NCBI RefSeq assembly: GCF_947497285.1
Contig: NZ_CANMFT010000007.1
Span: forward strand, 162,725-226,724
Reading direction: 5' to 3'
DNA: 64,000 nucleotides
Origin: an uncultured Aliiroseovarius sp.
GTDB lineage: Bacteria; Pseudomonadota; Alphaproteobacteria; Rhodobacterales; Rhodobacteraceae
Shown here: piece by piece, positions 36,462 through 46,398 of the stretch
Numbering within the stretch: position 1 is the stretch's first letter
How the letters are laid out: every line of letters starts with the position of its first letter
Program-made: the position numbers and the translations under genes
Notes under the pieces: model-generated
Database searches by the model: none
What the model was told of the DNA's origin: nothing
The model's input: the letters and a program-made list of their open reading frames with translations, nothing else

Positions 36462-36875
36462 ATGATCCTTGGCATCGGCACGGACCTTGCGAATATCGAC
36501 CGGATCGCGGGCACGTTGGACCGGTTCGGCGATCGTTTCCGCCACCGCGTGTTCACCGAAACCGAGCTGGCAAAAGCTGCGCGTCGCAAAGACGAGGCGG
36601 GCACCTTGGCCAAACGCTGGGCGGCGAAAGAGGCGTGCTCGAAAGCGTTGGGCACCGGGCTTGCCATGGGGATCAGCTGGCGCGACATGGCGGTCAGCAA
36701 CCTGCGCACGGGTCAACCGGTCATGGCGGTGACGGGCTGGGCGGCAGACCGGCTTGCTGAAATGACGCCTGACGGCCACGCGGCGACGATCCACGTCACT
36801 CTGACGGATGACCACCCTTGGGCGCAGGCTTTTGTGGTGATCGAAGCGCGACCGGTCGAATTCACTTCGGATTGA
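36462..36875 (+). CDS. acpS: Holo-[acyl-carrier-protein] synthase
   Basis: Transfers 4-phosphopantetheine from CoA to acyl carrier protein. 137 residues with the AcpS signatures [15 protein letters not shown] (metal-binding Asp) and [17 protein letters not shown]. 31 bp after pdxJ. The 109-bp gap before lepB contains GTCAACTTGAC (36892-36902), a short palindrome of unknown meaning. Confidence 0.95.
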   Translation: MILGIGTDLANIDRIAGTLDRFGDRFRHRVFTETELAKAARRKDEAGTLAKRWAAKEACSKALGTGLAMGISWRDMAVSNLRTGQPVMAVTGWAADRLAEMTPDGHAATIHVTLTDDHPWAQAFVVIEARPVEFTSD

Positions 36876-36984
36876 TGGCAAAGGCGGCGGGGTCAACTTG
36901 ACTCCGCGCGCGCATCCGCCCATATCGCCCACACCCCCAAAGGGCCGGCGTGGATCGGCTCGACCCAAAGAGGCAGAACCAACA

Positions 36985-37764
36985 ATGGCTGAAAAGAAAC
37001 AAGAAGGCATTCTAGAGACCGTCAAGACGATCTTTTGGGCGCTTATCATTGCAGGTGTGTTCCGCACGCTGTTCTTCCAGCCCTTCTGGATCCCGACCGG
37101 GTCGATGAAAGACACGCTTTTGATTGGCGACTTCCTGTTCGTGAACAAAATGGCCTATGGCTATTCGCGCCATTCCTGCCCGTTTTCGTCCTGCCCGATT
37201 TCCGGGCGCCTGTTTGGGTCAGAACCCGAACGCGGCGACGTGGTGGTGTTTCGCCACCCAAGCCTTGGCACTGACTATGTGAAGCGCCTGATTGGTCTGC
37301 CCGGCGACAAAATTCAGATCAAGAATGGCGTCCTGTTTATCAATGGTGACGAAGCTACACAGGTTCCCAACGGCACGTTTGAAGAGATCAAGCAGGCGCA
37401 GGGCCGGTTCGCGACCTTCCCCCAATGTGCCAACAGTCCGGTTGGACAGGGTGGAACCTGCGTGAAGGAGAAGTCCATCGAAACACTGCCCAACGGCGTC
37501 ACCCACTCGGTGCTGAACGTGCGCAGCACGCGACTGGACAACACCAACGTGTTCACCGTTCCGGCTGGCGAATACTTCTTCATGGGCGACAACCGCGATA
37601 ACTCGACCGACAGCCGGGTCAGCCCCAATGCAGGCGGCGTGGGCTTCGTGCCTGCCGAATACCTTTTGGGCCGCGCGGATCGCATCATGTTTTCGGCGGC
37701 GGGCAAACGTCTGTTCTTCTTCTGGACGTGGCGCTCGGACCGGTTCTTCAAGGCGATCGAGTGA
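36985..37764 (+). CDS. lepB: Signal peptidase I
   Basis: Cleaves signal peptides on the periplasmic side of the membrane. One N-terminal helix ([17 protein letters not shown]), catalytic Ser in [13 protein letters not shown], catalytic Lys in [14 protein letters not shown] and the [11 protein letters not shown] box. 259 residues from ATG 36985. A 60-residue insert with Cys ([12 protein letters not shown] and FPQCANSP...GGTC) is typical of Rhodobacterales LepB as I recall. Overlaps rnc by GTGA. Confidence 0.95.
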   Translation: MAEKKQEGILETVKTIFWALIIAGVFRTLFFQPFWIPTGSMKDTLLIGDFLFVNKMAYGYSRHSCPFSSCPISGRLFGSEPERGDVVVFRHPSLGTDYVKRLIGLPGDKIQIKNGVLFINGDEATQVPNGTFEEIKQAQGRFATFPQCANSPVGQGGTCVKEKSIETLPNGVTHSVLNVRSTRLDNTNVFTVPAGEYFFMGDNRDNSTDSRVSPNAGGVGFVPAEYLLGRADRIMFSAAGKRLFFFWTWRSDRFFKAIE

Positions 37765-38447
37765 AGCTGTCCAGCGATCTTCAAGCCTTTCAAGGCCGTA
37801 TCGGGTATGAGTTCAAAGACCCCGAGTTGCTGATCCGCGCGCTGACCCACGGCTCGTTCTCGTCTGCAACCCGACCTGACAACCAACGGCTGGAGTTTCT
37901 GGGCGACCGGGTGCTGGGGCTGGTGATGTCCGAAAAGCTTTTGCGCGATGATCGGGAGGCGCCCGAAGGCACGCTTGCACCGCGCTATAACGCGCTGGTG
38001 CGCAAAGAAGCCTGCGCCGATGTCGCGCGTCAGATCGATCTTGGCGACGTGCTAAAGCTGGGTCGATCCGAGATGAAGACCGGCGGGCGGCGCAAGCTGG
38101 CCTTGTTGGGCGACGCGATGGAGGCCGTCATTGCGGCGGTCTATCTGGATGGCGGGCTGCAAGCGGCGCGAAGAATGATACTGTCGCTCTGGGGTGACCG
38201 CATCGACAAGGTTGAAGATGATGCGCGCGACCCCAAGACCGCGTTGCAGGAATGGGCGCAGGCGCGCAAAATGCCGCCACCGGAATATGTCGAAACCGGC
38301 CGCGAAGGCCCTGACCACGCGCCGATGTTTACAATCACTGCCAAGCTGTCCAATGGACGGTCGGCCGAAACCAAGGCCAATTCAAAACGCGCCGCCGAAC
38401 AAGCGGCCGCCCGCGCGCTGCTGAAGCAGCTGGAGAGCAAGAAATGA
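37761..38447 (+). CDS. rnc: Ribonuclease III
   Basis: Double-stranded RNA endonuclease for rRNA and mRNA processing. 228 residues: nuclease domain with [13 protein letters not shown] and [17 protein letters not shown], then a dsRBD with [14 protein letters not shown]. In the signature the first acidic position (Glu38 of E. coli) is Gln (NQRLEFLGD), while the metal-binding Glu and Asp remain. GTG start overlaps the lepB stop; its own stop overlaps era by ATGA. Confidence 0.95.
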   Translation: MKLSSDLQAFQGRIGYEFKDPELLIRALTHGSFSSATRPDNQRLEFLGDRVLGLVMSEKLLRDDREAPEGTLAPRYNALVRKEACADVARQIDLGDVLKLGRSEMKTGGRRKLALLGDAMEAVIAAVYLDGGLQAARRMILSLWGDRIDKVEDDARDPKTALQEWAQARKMPPPEYVETGREGPDHAPMFTITAKLSNGRSAETKANSKRAAEQAAARALLKQLESKK

Positions 38448-39361
38448 CAGATCAACCGCAACGCGCCGGTTTCGTCGCCCTGATCGGTGAACCCAATGCC
38501 GGGAAATCGACGCTGACGAACTATATGGTGGGGGCCAAGGTCTCGATCGTGACGCATAAGGTGCAAACCACGCGGGCGCGCATTCGTGGTGTTGCCATCG
38601 AAGGCAGTTCGCAAATTGTTTTCGTCGACACGCCAGGCCTGTTCCAGCCGCGTCGCCGTCTGGACCGCGCGATGGTTGCCGCCGCGTGGGGCGGGGCTGC
38701 GGATGCGGACATTACCGTCTTGCTGGTCGAAGCGCATCGCGGCGTGACCGAAGGCGTGAAGCGCATCCTTGAGGGGCTGGAAGATATCGGCAAAGGCCGC
38801 ACCGTCGCGCTGGCGATCAACAAGATCGACAAGGTGAAGGCCGAGGTGTTGCTGGCCTTGGCGAAGGATTTGAACGAGCGTTATGACTTTGCCGAGACAT
38901 TCATGATCTCAGCCGAAAAGGGCCATGGCGTGGCCGCGCTGCGGACGTGGTTGGCAGAACGCTTGCCCGAAGGGCCTTGGCTGTATCCGGAAGACCAGAT
39001 CGCCGACCTGCCCATGCGCATGATCGCCGCTGAGATGACCCGCGAAAAGCTGACCCTGCGTCTGCATCAGGAATTGCCCTATCAACTGACCGTTGAGACC
39101 GAGAACTGGGAAGAACGCAAAGACGGCTCTGCCCGTGTGGATCAGATCATCTATGTCGCCCGCGACGGTCATAAGGGCATTATCCTGGGCAAGAAGGGCG
39201 AGACGATCAAAGCCGTCAGCCAATCCGCCCGCGCCGAGTTGGAGGAGTTCATGGGTCGCAAAATCCACCTGTTCCTGCAGGTGAAGGTGCGCCCGAACTG
39301 GTTGGATGAAAAAGAGCGTTATTCGGAAATGGGCCTTGATTTCAAGGACGGTAACGCTTGA
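38444..39361 (+). CDS. era: GTPase Era
   Basis: Ribosome assembly GTPase that binds the 3-prime end of 16S rRNA. 305 residues with G1 [10 protein letters not shown]3 DTPG, G4 NKID and a C-terminal KH domain ([17 protein letters not shown]). In the rnc-era-recO order common to proteobacteria. The stop overlaps the TTG start of the next gene. Confidence 0.96.
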   Translation: MTDQPQRAGFVALIGEPNAGKSTLTNYMVGAKVSIVTHKVQTTRARIRGVAIEGSSQIVFVDTPGLFQPRRRLDRAMVAAAWGGAADADITVLLVEAHRGVTEGVKRILEGLEDIGKGRTVALAINKIDKVKAEVLLALAKDLNERYDFAETFMISAEKGHGVAALRTWLAERLPEGPWLYPEDQIADLPMRMIAAEMTREKLTLRLHQELPYQLTVETENWEERKDGSARVDQIIYVARDGHKGIILGKKGETIKAVSQSARAELEEFMGRKIHLFLQVKVRPNWLDEKERYSEMGLDFKDGNA

Positions 39362-39690
39362 CGCGGCTGACCGCTGATCTGTGGGTCGCCGCCTATCTGA
39401 CACGGCTGCGCCTGTCTGACATCCCGGCATTTATTACCCAAAAGGGTGACGCGACCGCCGGGGCCGTCTTGGTGAAAATGAACACGCTGGACGGGCAGGC
39501 CGTTGTCTATCAACGCAGCTTTGATCTGATGACCGGGGACCGCTGCTGGGTGGTGCTGTCAGAAGGTGACGAGGCCGATGTTGACGCGGCGCTGTCCCGG
39601 CAGAAAAGCTTTGACCCGGACCTTTGGGTGATCGAAGTCGAAGACCGCAATGGGCGCCATCTGCTGGATGAGCCTGGGTTGTCGGACTAA
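39358..39690 (+). CDS. DUF1491 family protein
   Basis: A 110-residue protein with a TTG start that overlaps the era stop (TTGA). It contains LTADLWVAAYLTRLRLSDIP and the conserved end SFDPDLWVIEVEDRNGRHLL. The family is widespread in alphaproteobacteria between era and recO. Function unknown. Confidence 0.86.
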   Translation: MTRLTADLWVAAYLTRLRLSDIPAFITQKGDATAGAVLVKMNTLDGQAVVYQRSFDLMTGDRCWVVLSEGDEADVDAALSRQKSFDPDLWVIEVEDRNGRHLLDEPGLSD

Positions 39691-39744
39691 CGCCATTGCC
39701 AACAGCGCGTCGAAGGCTAGGCTGATCGCAGGAGGGTGACAGGC

Positions 39745-40488
39745 ATGGATTGGCGGGATCAGGGCGCGCTTTTGTCTGTGCGCAAGCATGGCGAAACCTC
39801 AGTCATTATCGACGTGTTTACGGAAAAGCACGGGCGTCATTCCGGTGTGGTCCGCGGTGGGATCAGCCGGAAGTTAGCCCCAATCCTGCAACCTGGTGCG
39901 CAGCTTGATGTTGCATGGCGCGCGCGGCTCGAAGAGCATATTGGCAGCTTCAATGTCGAACCTGTGAAAAGTCGGGCGATGGTTTTGTCTGACCGAACCG
40001 CCCTGGCAGGATTGAACGCGATCACGTCGCTTTTGGGGTTCGCGCTGGCAGAGCGTGAACCGCACCCTGATCTTTACCACCGCACGCAAGCCATGCTGGA
40101 TCTGCTTGGCACAAACGAAGCGTGGCCGACGGCTTACTTGAAATGGGAACTCGCGTTGTTGGAGGATATGGGGTTCGGGCTGGACCTGAGCGCATGCGCC
40201 GTGTCCGGCGCGTGCGACGACCTTGCCTATGTCTCGCCCAGAACGGGCCGCGCGGTGTCCGCCGAAGCTGCGGGTGATTGGGCTGAACGGCTGCTCCCCT
40301 TGCCGCCCGAGCTTTTGGGGTCAGGCGATGGTTCGGCGCAGAACGTGGTCGACGGGCTTGTTACCACTGGGTATTTTCTAACCCGTTGGCTTGCACATTC
40401 GCTGGGTGACAAGCCAATTCCTGAAGCGCGCGCGCGGCTTGTCGATCGACTAAAGCGTGATTTGGGTGCGAAAGGGCTTAACCGCTAG
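39745..40488 (+). CDS. recO: DNA repair protein RecO
   Basis: Mediator that loads RecA onto SSB-coated DNA with RecR. 247 residues: N-terminal OB fold ([20 protein letters not shown]) and a helical C-terminal domain with Cys pair ([15 protein letters not shown]) at the zinc-finger position. ATG 39745 has GGAGG 9 nt upstream and is preferred over an in-frame codon 9 nt before it. Convergent with the META lipoprotein. Confidence 0.93.
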   Translation: MDWRDQGALLSVRKHGETSVIIDVFTEKHGRHSGVVRGGISRKLAPILQPGAQLDVAWRARLEEHIGSFNVEPVKSRAMVLSDRTALAGLNAITSLLGFALAEREPHPDLYHRTQAMLDLLGTNEAWPTAYLKWELALLEDMGFGLDLSACAVSGACDDLAYVSPRTGRAVSAEAAGDWAERLLPLPPELLGSGDGSAQNVVDGLVTTGYFLTRWLAHSLGDKPIPEARARLVDRLKRDLGAKGLNR

Positions 40489-40491
40489 TGC

Positions 40492-40890
40492 TTAGTTCTG
40501 GACGCGGAACACCATTTGCCGACCTGCATCGTTTGACATGATCAATGTGTCATCCAGCACTTCGATTTGCCGCATCTGACCCAGTGCATCAAAGAAAGCC
40601 TGTTCAAGCGGCAGCGCGTCGCACGCCATTCTTGTTGCGGCAACGGGCCCGATTTCGAACCAAGGATAGGGCGCTTTTTGTTCGCTTGAATACCGATTAC
40701 ACGGCGCTTGGCCAAAAATGCGCCCGGGTTCAGGGAAGGATATCGTCGCCACTGCATCAAATGGCTCGCGATCCAGTTCCTGCAGCACCCAATTGTCCTT
40801 GCGATCCGCAAACCCTGAAATCGTCTCGTCTTTGCATGCCGTCACGGTCAGAGCGGCAATTGCGACGGCTGTCAGTGCGGTTCTTTGCAT
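40492..40890 (-). CDS. META-domain (HslJ-like) lipoprotein
   Basis: A 132-residue lipoprotein with lipobox VTAC (Cys19). The META domain has DNWVLQELDREPFDA, GRIFGQAPCNRYSS and a final VFRVQN. HslJ-type proteins are linked to heat and novobiocin tolerance, by unknown means. A second ATG lies 9 nt upstream at 40899, but AGAGG is too close to it and well placed for ATG 40890. Confidence 0.85.
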   Translation of the reverse strand: MQRTALTAVAIAALTVTACKDETISGFADRKDNWVLQELDREPFDAVATISFPEPGRIFGQAPCNRYSSEQKAPYPWFEIGPVAATRMACDALPLEQAFFDALGQMRQIEVLDDTLIMSNDAGRQMVFRVQN

Positions 40891-40927
40891 GGGATTCATC
40901 CTCTGGTTTCAGGCTTTCAATATAGGC

Positions 40928-41488
40928 TCACGCGTCACGAAGGGCCAGTATCGCGGCCAGAAGCGTCGATAGGGTGTTTCTGTCGTCACTGGTGTCGGTG
41001 GCTGAAAGCGACCCAAGCCCGATATACGCTCCATAGACGATGCGTTTGAAGTCTGGGTTGGAGAGCCCCAGTTCTTTCAAAGTTTCGTCCAAATAAGACA
41101 GGCGTTTTTGGTCAACACGCTGGACAGCGGTCGCAGCGTCCGAAAATCCGTAAGCCCACGCACGAATAGCAGGTTCGGCAGTCGCGGGTCCGTGCAGCGC
41201 GTTGTGTGGGTGCAATGTGTCGCCAAGCCGATGCAGTCGTTTTACAGGGTCTTGCTCTTCGGATCGCGCAAGATCTATCGCATCCGACAATTGCTGTTCC
41301 CACAGCGCAAGAAGCCGCAGGTGATAGTCAGGGACATCCTTGAAATGCCAATAAAAAGAACCCTTTGTCGTGCCTAGGACGCGTGCAAGCGGTTCTGCCT
41401 TGAGCGCCTCTGGGCCATGTTCTGACAGGGCTTTAAACCCCGCAACTATCCAGTCTTCTGATTTGAGGCGGGGTTTGGTCGCAGTCAT
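40928..41488 (-). CDS. TetR-family transcriptional regulator
   Basis: A 186-residue one-domain-plus-ligand-pocket regulator. The N-terminal helix-turn-helix is ALKAEPLARVLGTTKGSFYW with the FYWHF motif typical of the family. Starts at ATG 41488; a perfect-arm palindrome 20 bp upstream is a likely autoregulatory operator. It lies on the same strand as mcd and downstream of it (149 bp), so it may control the ethylmalonyl-CoA gene or only itself. Confidence 0.9.
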   Translation of the reverse strand: MTATKPRLKSEDWIVAGFKALSEHGPEALKAEPLARVLGTTKGSFYWHFKDVPDYHLRLLALWEQQLSDAIDLARSEEQDPVKRLHRLGDTLHPHNALHGPATAEPAIRAWAYGFSDAATAVQRVDQKRLSYLDETLKELGLSNPDFKRIVYGAYIGLGSLSATDTSDDRNTLSTLLAAILALRDA

Positions 41489-41507
41489 TACGATTTTCCA
41501 ATGCATT

Positions 41508-41525
41508 GCATACGCAGGCGTATGC
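41508..41525. promoter_or_regulatory. 18-bp palindrome, candidate TetR operator
   Basis: GCATACGCAGGCGTATGC has 8-base perfect arms around AG. It sits 20-37 bp upstream of the TetR-family ATG (41488), where a self-repressing TetR protein would bind. The direct assignment to this regulator is inference from position and symmetry. Confidence 0.55.
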
Positions 41526-41607
41526 GCGGCCTATCAGCGACCAAAATCATGCGCAAGCGTGTATATTGAAAGCTGCCTGCATGCCCCCATTTGAGGCCAA
41601 GTTCCGC

Positions 41608-41628
41608 CGATGCCGCAGGGCGGCATCG
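41608..41628 (-). terminator. Hairpin after mcd, possible terminator
   Basis: Nine-bp perfect stem CGATGCCGC / GCGGCATCG with a 3-nt loop, 9 bp past the mcd stop. There is no T-run on either strand, so this is a weak or factor-dependent terminator, or an mRNA-end stabilising hairpin. Confidence 0.45.
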
Positions 41629-41636
41629 ACTGTTAC

Positions 41637-43286
41637 CTATCCCAGCAACCGCCGGGCGATCACTTGGGCTTGGATCTCGGCAGCGCCTTCGAAGATATTC
41701 AAAATGCGCGCGTCGCACAGCACACGGCTGATCTGATATTCCAGCGCGAAACCATTGCCGCCGTGAATTTGAAGCGCGTTGTCAGCGCAGGCCCATGCGA
41801 CGCGCGCGCCCAGCAGCTTCGCCATACCGGCTTCAAGGTCGCAGCGTTGGTCATGGTCTTTTTCCCAAGCGGAATAATAGGTCAGCTGGCGCGCCACCAT
41901 GATCTCGACCGCCATCATTGCCAGCTTGTTGGCAACACGTGGGAAATTGATTAGGGATTTGCCGAACTGCTTGCGGTCCTCGGCATACTGCATGCCAATT
42001 TCCAGGGCGTTCTGGGCGACACCGATCGCGCGGGCTGCGGTTTGGATGCGGGCGGCCTCGAAGGTTTTCATCAGCTGCTTGAAGCCCTGACCTTCTTCGC
42101 CACCCAGAAGGTTTTCACCCTTCACCTTGAAGCCATCAAAGGCCAGCTCAAATTCCTTCATGCCGCGATAGCCCAGCACCTCGATCTCGCCGCCGGTCAT
42201 GCCCTCGGTGGGGAAGGGGTTTTCGTCATCGCCGGGTTGCTTTTCGGCCAGAAACATCGACAGACCACGATGATCGGTCGAATTCGGATCGGTGCGCGCC
42301 AAAAGCGTCATGATATGTGTGCGAGCGGCGTGGGTGATCCAGGTCTTGTTGCCCGTCACTTCGTAATCACCGTCTGCGGTCTTGACCGCGCGAGTGCGCA
42401 GCGACCCCAGGTCGGAACCGGTGTTGGGCTCGGTGAAAACGGCGGTGGGCAGGATCTCGGCCGACGAGATTTTCGGCAGCCAGTGTTCCTTCTGCGCGTC
42501 TGTGCCGCCAGCCAAGATCAACTCGGCAGCGATCTCGGACCGGGTGCCCAGCGAGCCGACACCGATATAGCCGCGGCTCAGTTCTTCGGACACGACGACC
42601 ATCGACGCTTTCGACAGCCCCATGCCGCCGTATTCTTCGGGAATGGTCAGGCCGAAGACACCCATCTCGGCCAGTTCCTCGAGGATTTCCATCGGGATGT
42701 AGTCATCCTTCAGGTGCCATTCATGCGCGTTGGGAACGACCCGGTCATCGGCATAGCGGCGGAAGGTTTCGCGGATCATCTCAAGCTCTTCATCCAGGCC
42801 AGAGGCGCCGAATGTGGCGTGTCCCGCGTTGTCGCGCATCAATTCAACAAGGCGCGAACGAGCGGCTTGGCTGTTGCCCGCAGCGATCAGCGTCTCAATC
42901 GCATCGGTGTCCAGCGCGGTGCCATCGATCCCCATATCCGAAAGGCGGGCGAACTCGTTCTGGCTCATCATGATACCGCCCTTCATCTGGGACAGATATT
43001 CCCCGAAGGCGATTTGCAGGATCAGCTTTTCCATTTCGCCCAAGCGGGCGTTTTCGCTTAGCCGTGTCGCCCAAGCGTGCATCTGACGCAGGCTTTCGAC
43101 ATAGGTTGCGAGCCACGACAAGGCGTGCGCAGCGGCTTGGTGTTCTTCCAGCTTGGCCCCTGAAATGCGGTCGCCATCGACAACCATTGTGTGGACGGAT
43201 GATTTGGCGGCCTTGAAAACGGTTTCAACCGGGGCCAGGGCCGCGCCCGTCAGGTTCAAAAGGTTGTCGATCAGGGGGCTTGTCAT
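41637..43286 (-). CDS. mcd: (2S)-methylsuccinyl-CoA dehydrogenase
   Basis: A 549-residue flavin acyl-CoA dehydrogenase with an extra N-terminal domain of about 160 residues before the normal core (core from about 165). This long N-terminal form is characteristic of Mcd, which oxidises methylsuccinyl-CoA to mesaconyl-CoA in the ethylmalonyl-CoA pathway for acetyl-CoA assimilation. Core motifs: TAVFTEPNTGSDLGSLRTRA and catalytic-Glu region LNIFEGAAEIQAQVIARRLL. ATG 43286 has AGGAG 6 nt upstream. Electrons go to EtfAB. Family assignment rests on domain layout; other pathway genes (ccr, ecm) are not here. Confidence 0.87.
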   Translation of the reverse strand: MTSPLIDNLLNLTGAALAPVETVFKAAKSSVHTMVVDGDRISGAKLEEHQAAAHALSWLATYVESLRQMHAWATRLSENARLGEMEKLILQIAFGEYLSQMKGGIMMSQNEFARLSDMGIDGTALDTDAIETLIAAGNSQAARSRLVELMRDNAGHATFGASGLDEELEMIRETFRRYADDRVVPNAHEWHLKDDYIPMEILEELAEMGVFGLTIPEEYGGMGLSKASMVVVSEELSRGYIGVGSLGTRSEIAAELILAGGTDAQKEHWLPKISSAEILPTAVFTEPNTGSDLGSLRTRAVKTADGDYEVTGNKTWITHAARTHIMTLLARTDPNSTDHRGLSMFLAEKQPGDDENPFPTEGMTGGEIEVLGYRGMKEFELAFDGFKVKGENLLGGEEGQGFKQLMKTFEAARIQTAARAIGVAQNALEIGMQYAEDRKQFGKSLINFPRVANKLAMMAVEIMVARQLTYYSAWEKDHDQRCDLEAGMAKLLGARVAWACADNALQIHGGNGFALEYQISRVLCDARILNIFEGAAEIQAQVIARRLLG

Positions 43287-43486
43287 CACTGTCTCCTGTC
43301 ACAGTCTGAGCCGGGATTCGGCTGGATATCTCGCGTCTGCAGAGAAATAATCCTTTTGCAGGTGCAGCGCAATTAAAATACAACAATCGACCCGAAAACG
43401 TAAATTTATGACGCGACAAATTGCATACTGCATTTCTTTGATGCCTCGGATAGAAGCTGAAAAGGTAGTCTTCACGGGAAGAAACG

Positions 43487-44254
43487 ATGGGTATTTTGGC
43501 CGAGCTTTCGATGGTTACGTTGCTTCTGGCTTTCGCGATCACTTTGTTCGCGGGATTCGTCAAAGGCGCTGTCGGATTTGCCATGCCGTTGATCATGATC
43601 TCCGGTCTGGCGACGGTTATGCCTGCAGAAATGGCGTTGGCGGCTTTGATCTTGCCAACCGTGTTGACGAATGTTCAACAAGCGCTTCGTCAGGGGCCAG
43701 CGGCGGCCTTGGCTGCGGTGTCAAAGTTTCGGGTGTTCCTGGTCGCGATGATCATCTTCCTTGCCCTCAGTGCTCAGCTTGTCACCCAATTGCCGCAAAG
43801 CACGTTGTTCATCGTGATCGGCGGTCCGATCGTGGCGTTTTGCCTGATGCAGTTGAGCGGCTGGAAGCCCGTGCTGAAGCCCGAGCATAGACTGCGTGAT
43901 GAGGGGCTGATCGGGGCCTTTGCGGGGTTCGTGGGCGGTTTGTCCGGTGTTTGGGGGCCGCCAACGGTCGCCTATCTGACAGCAATCGAAACGCCGAAAA
44001 CCGAACAAATGCGCGTGCAGGGCGTGATCTATGGGGCGGGTGCCATCGCGCTGGTCATGGCGCATATGAAATCCGGTGTGTTCAATGCGCAGACCGCGCC
44101 GCTTTCTGCGTTGATGCTGGTGCCGGCACTGGCCGGTATGGTGGTTGGAAACTGGTTTCATGACCGAATGCCGCAGAAAACATTCAAACGGGCAACCTTG
44201 ATGGTTCTGACGGTGGCTGGGCTGAATCTGATCCGCAAGGGGTTGATGGGTTAG
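43487..44254 (+). CDS. Sulfite exporter TauE/SafE family permease
   Basis: A 255-residue membrane protein with about eight hydrophobic segments. The family pattern GFVKGAVGFAMPLIMISGL near the start and GFVGGLSGVWGPPTVAYL in the second half repeat each other as in TauE/SafE (formerly DUF81). Substrate unknown: organosulfonates, sulfite or organic acids are possible. Divergent from mcd over 200 bp of fairly AT-rich sequence with two TTGCA...TGCA motifs (43356-43366, 43421-43432). Confidence 0.86.
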   Translation: MGILAELSMVTLLLAFAITLFAGFVKGAVGFAMPLIMISGLATVMPAEMALAALILPTVLTNVQQALRQGPAAALAAVSKFRVFLVAMIIFLALSAQLVTQLPQSTLFIVIGGPIVAFCLMQLSGWKPVLKPEHRLRDEGLIGAFAGFVGGLSGVWGPPTVAYLTAIETPKTEQMRVQGVIYGAGAIALVMAHMKSGVFNAQTAPLSALMLVPALAGMVVGNWFHDRMPQKTFKRATLMVLTVAGLNLIRKGLMG

Positions 44255-44375
44255 CCTGCGATCCGTTTCCGAAGCGCGGCAGTGTGATAGCAAAAACTCG
44301 TTCGGCCGACTTGCCCCAACGCGCCGTCAACCGGTCGTTAATGTGAAGGTTCGCCGTGACGAAGCGTTAGCTTGC

Positions 44376-44409
44376 AAAAAAAACGCCCCGGCGCAGGACC
44401 GGGGCGTTT
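44376..44409 (-). terminator. Rho-independent terminator of pckA
   Basis: Eleven-bp stem AAACGCCCCGG / CCGGGGCGTTT with a 7-nt loop; on the leftward strand it is followed by a run of eight T. Located 26 bp past the pckA stop. Confidence 0.9.
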
Positions 44410-44434
44410 GTTCTGTCGATCTGGGCAAGAGGTC

Positions 44435-46033
44435 TTAGCCAATTGCGACGGATTTAACGTCGTCGTCGATATCGGTTTCGTATTGGGTGAAGTTCTCCGA
44501 GAACATCTTAACCAGCTTTTGAGCCTGCGCGTCATAGGCCGCTGCATCCTGCCATGTGCGGCGCGGGTTCAGCAGAAGGTCAGGAACGCCCTCAACGGTG
44601 ACGGGCACTTCGAAGCCGAAATTCTCATCCTTGCGGAATTTGACATCGGCCAACGATCCATCAAGGGCTGCAGTCAGAAGGGCGCGGGTGGCGCGGATGG
44701 GCATCCGTGACCCGGTGCCGTATGCACCACCAGTCCAGCCGGTGTTGACCAGCCAGCATGTCGCACCGTGTTTGGCGATCTTGTCGCGCAGCAGCGCACC
44801 ATATTCAGCCGGGCGGCGCGGCATGAAAGGCGCACCGAAGCAGGTCGAGAATGTGGGCTCGGGCTCGGTCACACCTTTTTCAGTGCCGGCGACCTTTGAA
44901 GTGAAGCCAGAAAGGAAGTGATACATCGCTTGTGCGGGACTGAGCCGCGCGATCGGAGGCAGCACACCAAATGCATCGCAGGTTAGCATGATGATGTTCT
45001 TGGGGTGGCCACCGATGGCTGACTTCGACGCGTTGGCGATATAATGCAGCGGATAGGCGCAGCGCATATTCGCCGTCAGGCTGTCATCTTCGAAATCAAG
45101 TTCTTTGGTCTCTTCGTCGTAGACCATGTTTTCGATCACGGTCGCGAACTTTTGCGTCGTGGCATAGATCTCGGGCTCGGCTTCGGGGGACAGGTTGATT
45201 GTCTTGGCATAGCAGCCACCTTCGAAGTTGAAGGTGCCGGTATCCGACCAGCCGTGTTCGTCATCACCAATCAGCGTGCGCTCTGGATCCGCCGAAAGTG
45301 TCGTCTTGCCGGTGCCGGACAGGCCGAAGAAAATTGCGGTATCGACCGGGTTGCTTTTGGCGTGGTTGGCCGAGCAGTGCATCGGCATCACGCCTTTTTC
45401 CGGCAGAATGTAGTTCAGAAGGGTAAAGACCGACTTCTTGTTCTCGCCGGCATATTCCGTGCCACCGATCAGGATGATCTTACGTTCGAAATTCAGCGCA
45501 ATGACGGTTTCAGACCGGCAACCATGCCGTTTTGCATCTGCCTTGAAGGTCGGGCAGTTGATGACGGTGAATTCGGGGTCGAACTCGTCCAGCTCGTCAC
45601 GGTCTGGGCGGCGTAGCATGTGACGAATGAACAGGCCATGCCAGGCAAGCTCAGTCACCAGGCGAACGTCCAGCCGATAAGCTGGGTCAGCGCCGCCAAA
45701 CAGGTCCTGCACGTAGTAATCCTTGCCCTTCATGTGCTTCAGCATGTCGTCATAAAGAACATCGAACTTGGCCGGGTCCATCGGCGGGTTGTTTTCCCAC
45801 CAGATATGCGGCTCGACGCCCGGTGTTTTGACGACGAACTTGTCCAACGGTGAACGGCCTGTGTGCTTTCCGGTCGTGACCAGGAATGCACCGCCATTGC
45901 CAAGGCTCCCTTCACCGCGGTCGAGGGCAGCTTCGATCAGCGCAGGCTCCATCAGGTTGTAGTAGACATTGCCAAGCCCCGTGATGCCTTGATCTTCCAA
46001 GCGGCGTTCTGGGTTTACCCGTCCAGTGGTCAT
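44435..46033 (-). CDS. pckA: Phosphoenolpyruvate carboxykinase (ATP)
   Basis: Converts oxaloacetate to phosphoenolpyruvate, the gluconeogenic exit from the TCA cycle. 532 residues with Walker [44 protein letters not shown] and [17 protein letters not shown] 46033 is preceded by AGGAG and, further up, a hairpin (46047-46053 with 46063-46069). Divergent from chvI, an arrangement kept in many alphaproteobacteria and linked in Agrobacterium to ChvG/ChvI acid control of pckA. Confidence 0.97.
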   Translation of the reverse strand: MTTGRVNPERRLEDQGITGLGNVYYNLMEPALIEAALDRGEGSLGNGGAFLVTTGKHTGRSPLDKFVVKTPGVEPHIWWENNPPMDPAKFDVLYDDMLKHMKGKDYYVQDLFGGADPAYRLDVRLVTELAWHGLFIRHMLRRPDRDELDEFDPEFTVINCPTFKADAKRHGCRSETVIALNFERKIILIGGTEYAGENKKSVFTLLNYILPEKGVMPMHCSANHAKSNPVDTAIFFGLSGTGKTTLSADPERTLIGDDEHGWSDTGTFNFEGGCYAKTINLSPEAEPEIYATTQKFATVIENMVYDEETKELDFEDDSLTANMRCAYPLHYIANASKSAIGGHPKNIIMLTCDAFGVLPPIARLSPAQAMYHFLSGFTSKVAGTEKGVTEPEPTFSTCFGAPFMPRRPAEYGALLRDKIAKHGATCWLVNTGWTGGAYGTGSRMPIRATRALLTAALDGSLADVKFRKDENFGFEVPVTVEGVPDLLLNPRRTWQDAAAYDAQAQKLVKMFSENFTQYETDIDDDVKSVAIG

Positions 46034-46398
46034 GTTGTGCTCCTGTCGCCGGCATGTCTGCGGCCGGCGTGTTCTGGTTTCACATAAAAGCGCAAGGCAC
46101 GAACCCCGCGCGCTGACCCTCATGTGAACGAGGGCCAATAATCGCGCTATAGCATGGTGAGTTTCAAATGGAACAGGTCGCAAGCGCGCAGTTAGCGCAA
46201 CCAAGAGCGTGTTTGCGCAACCATGTTTCGCAACCGAATGCAGGATTGTGAGGCATATTCGCCAACATTTCGCACAAACCGTGAAAGATTGATACTCTTC
46301 GCTCCTTCGATTCGCAGATCCCTGTTGATTCGAAAGACTGAAAACTGAACAATGGCTCAAAACGATAAAAGAAATTGAGCAGTGCGAGGAGACCTCTC
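46034..46398. promoter_or_regulatory. Divergent pckA/chvI regulatory region with GCGCAACC repeats
   Basis: A 365-bp gap without a gene. It holds a 7-bp hairpin by the pckA ribosome site (46047-46069), an inverted repeat CCCTC/GAGGG (46117-46134), two copies of GCGCAACCA exactly 20 bp apart (46195-46203 and 46215-46223), and a third partial copy TCGCAACC (46228-46235), 13 bp further. The chvI side is more AT-rich. Direct repeats at about two helical turns suit an OmpR-type regulator such as ChvI, but this is inference. Confidence 0.5.

Noticed and set aside
43356..43432. RamB-type operator upstream of mcd
   Set aside because: Two TTGCA...TGCA motifs occur but with different spacing (2 and 3 bp) and no clear match to a known site; possible but not supported.
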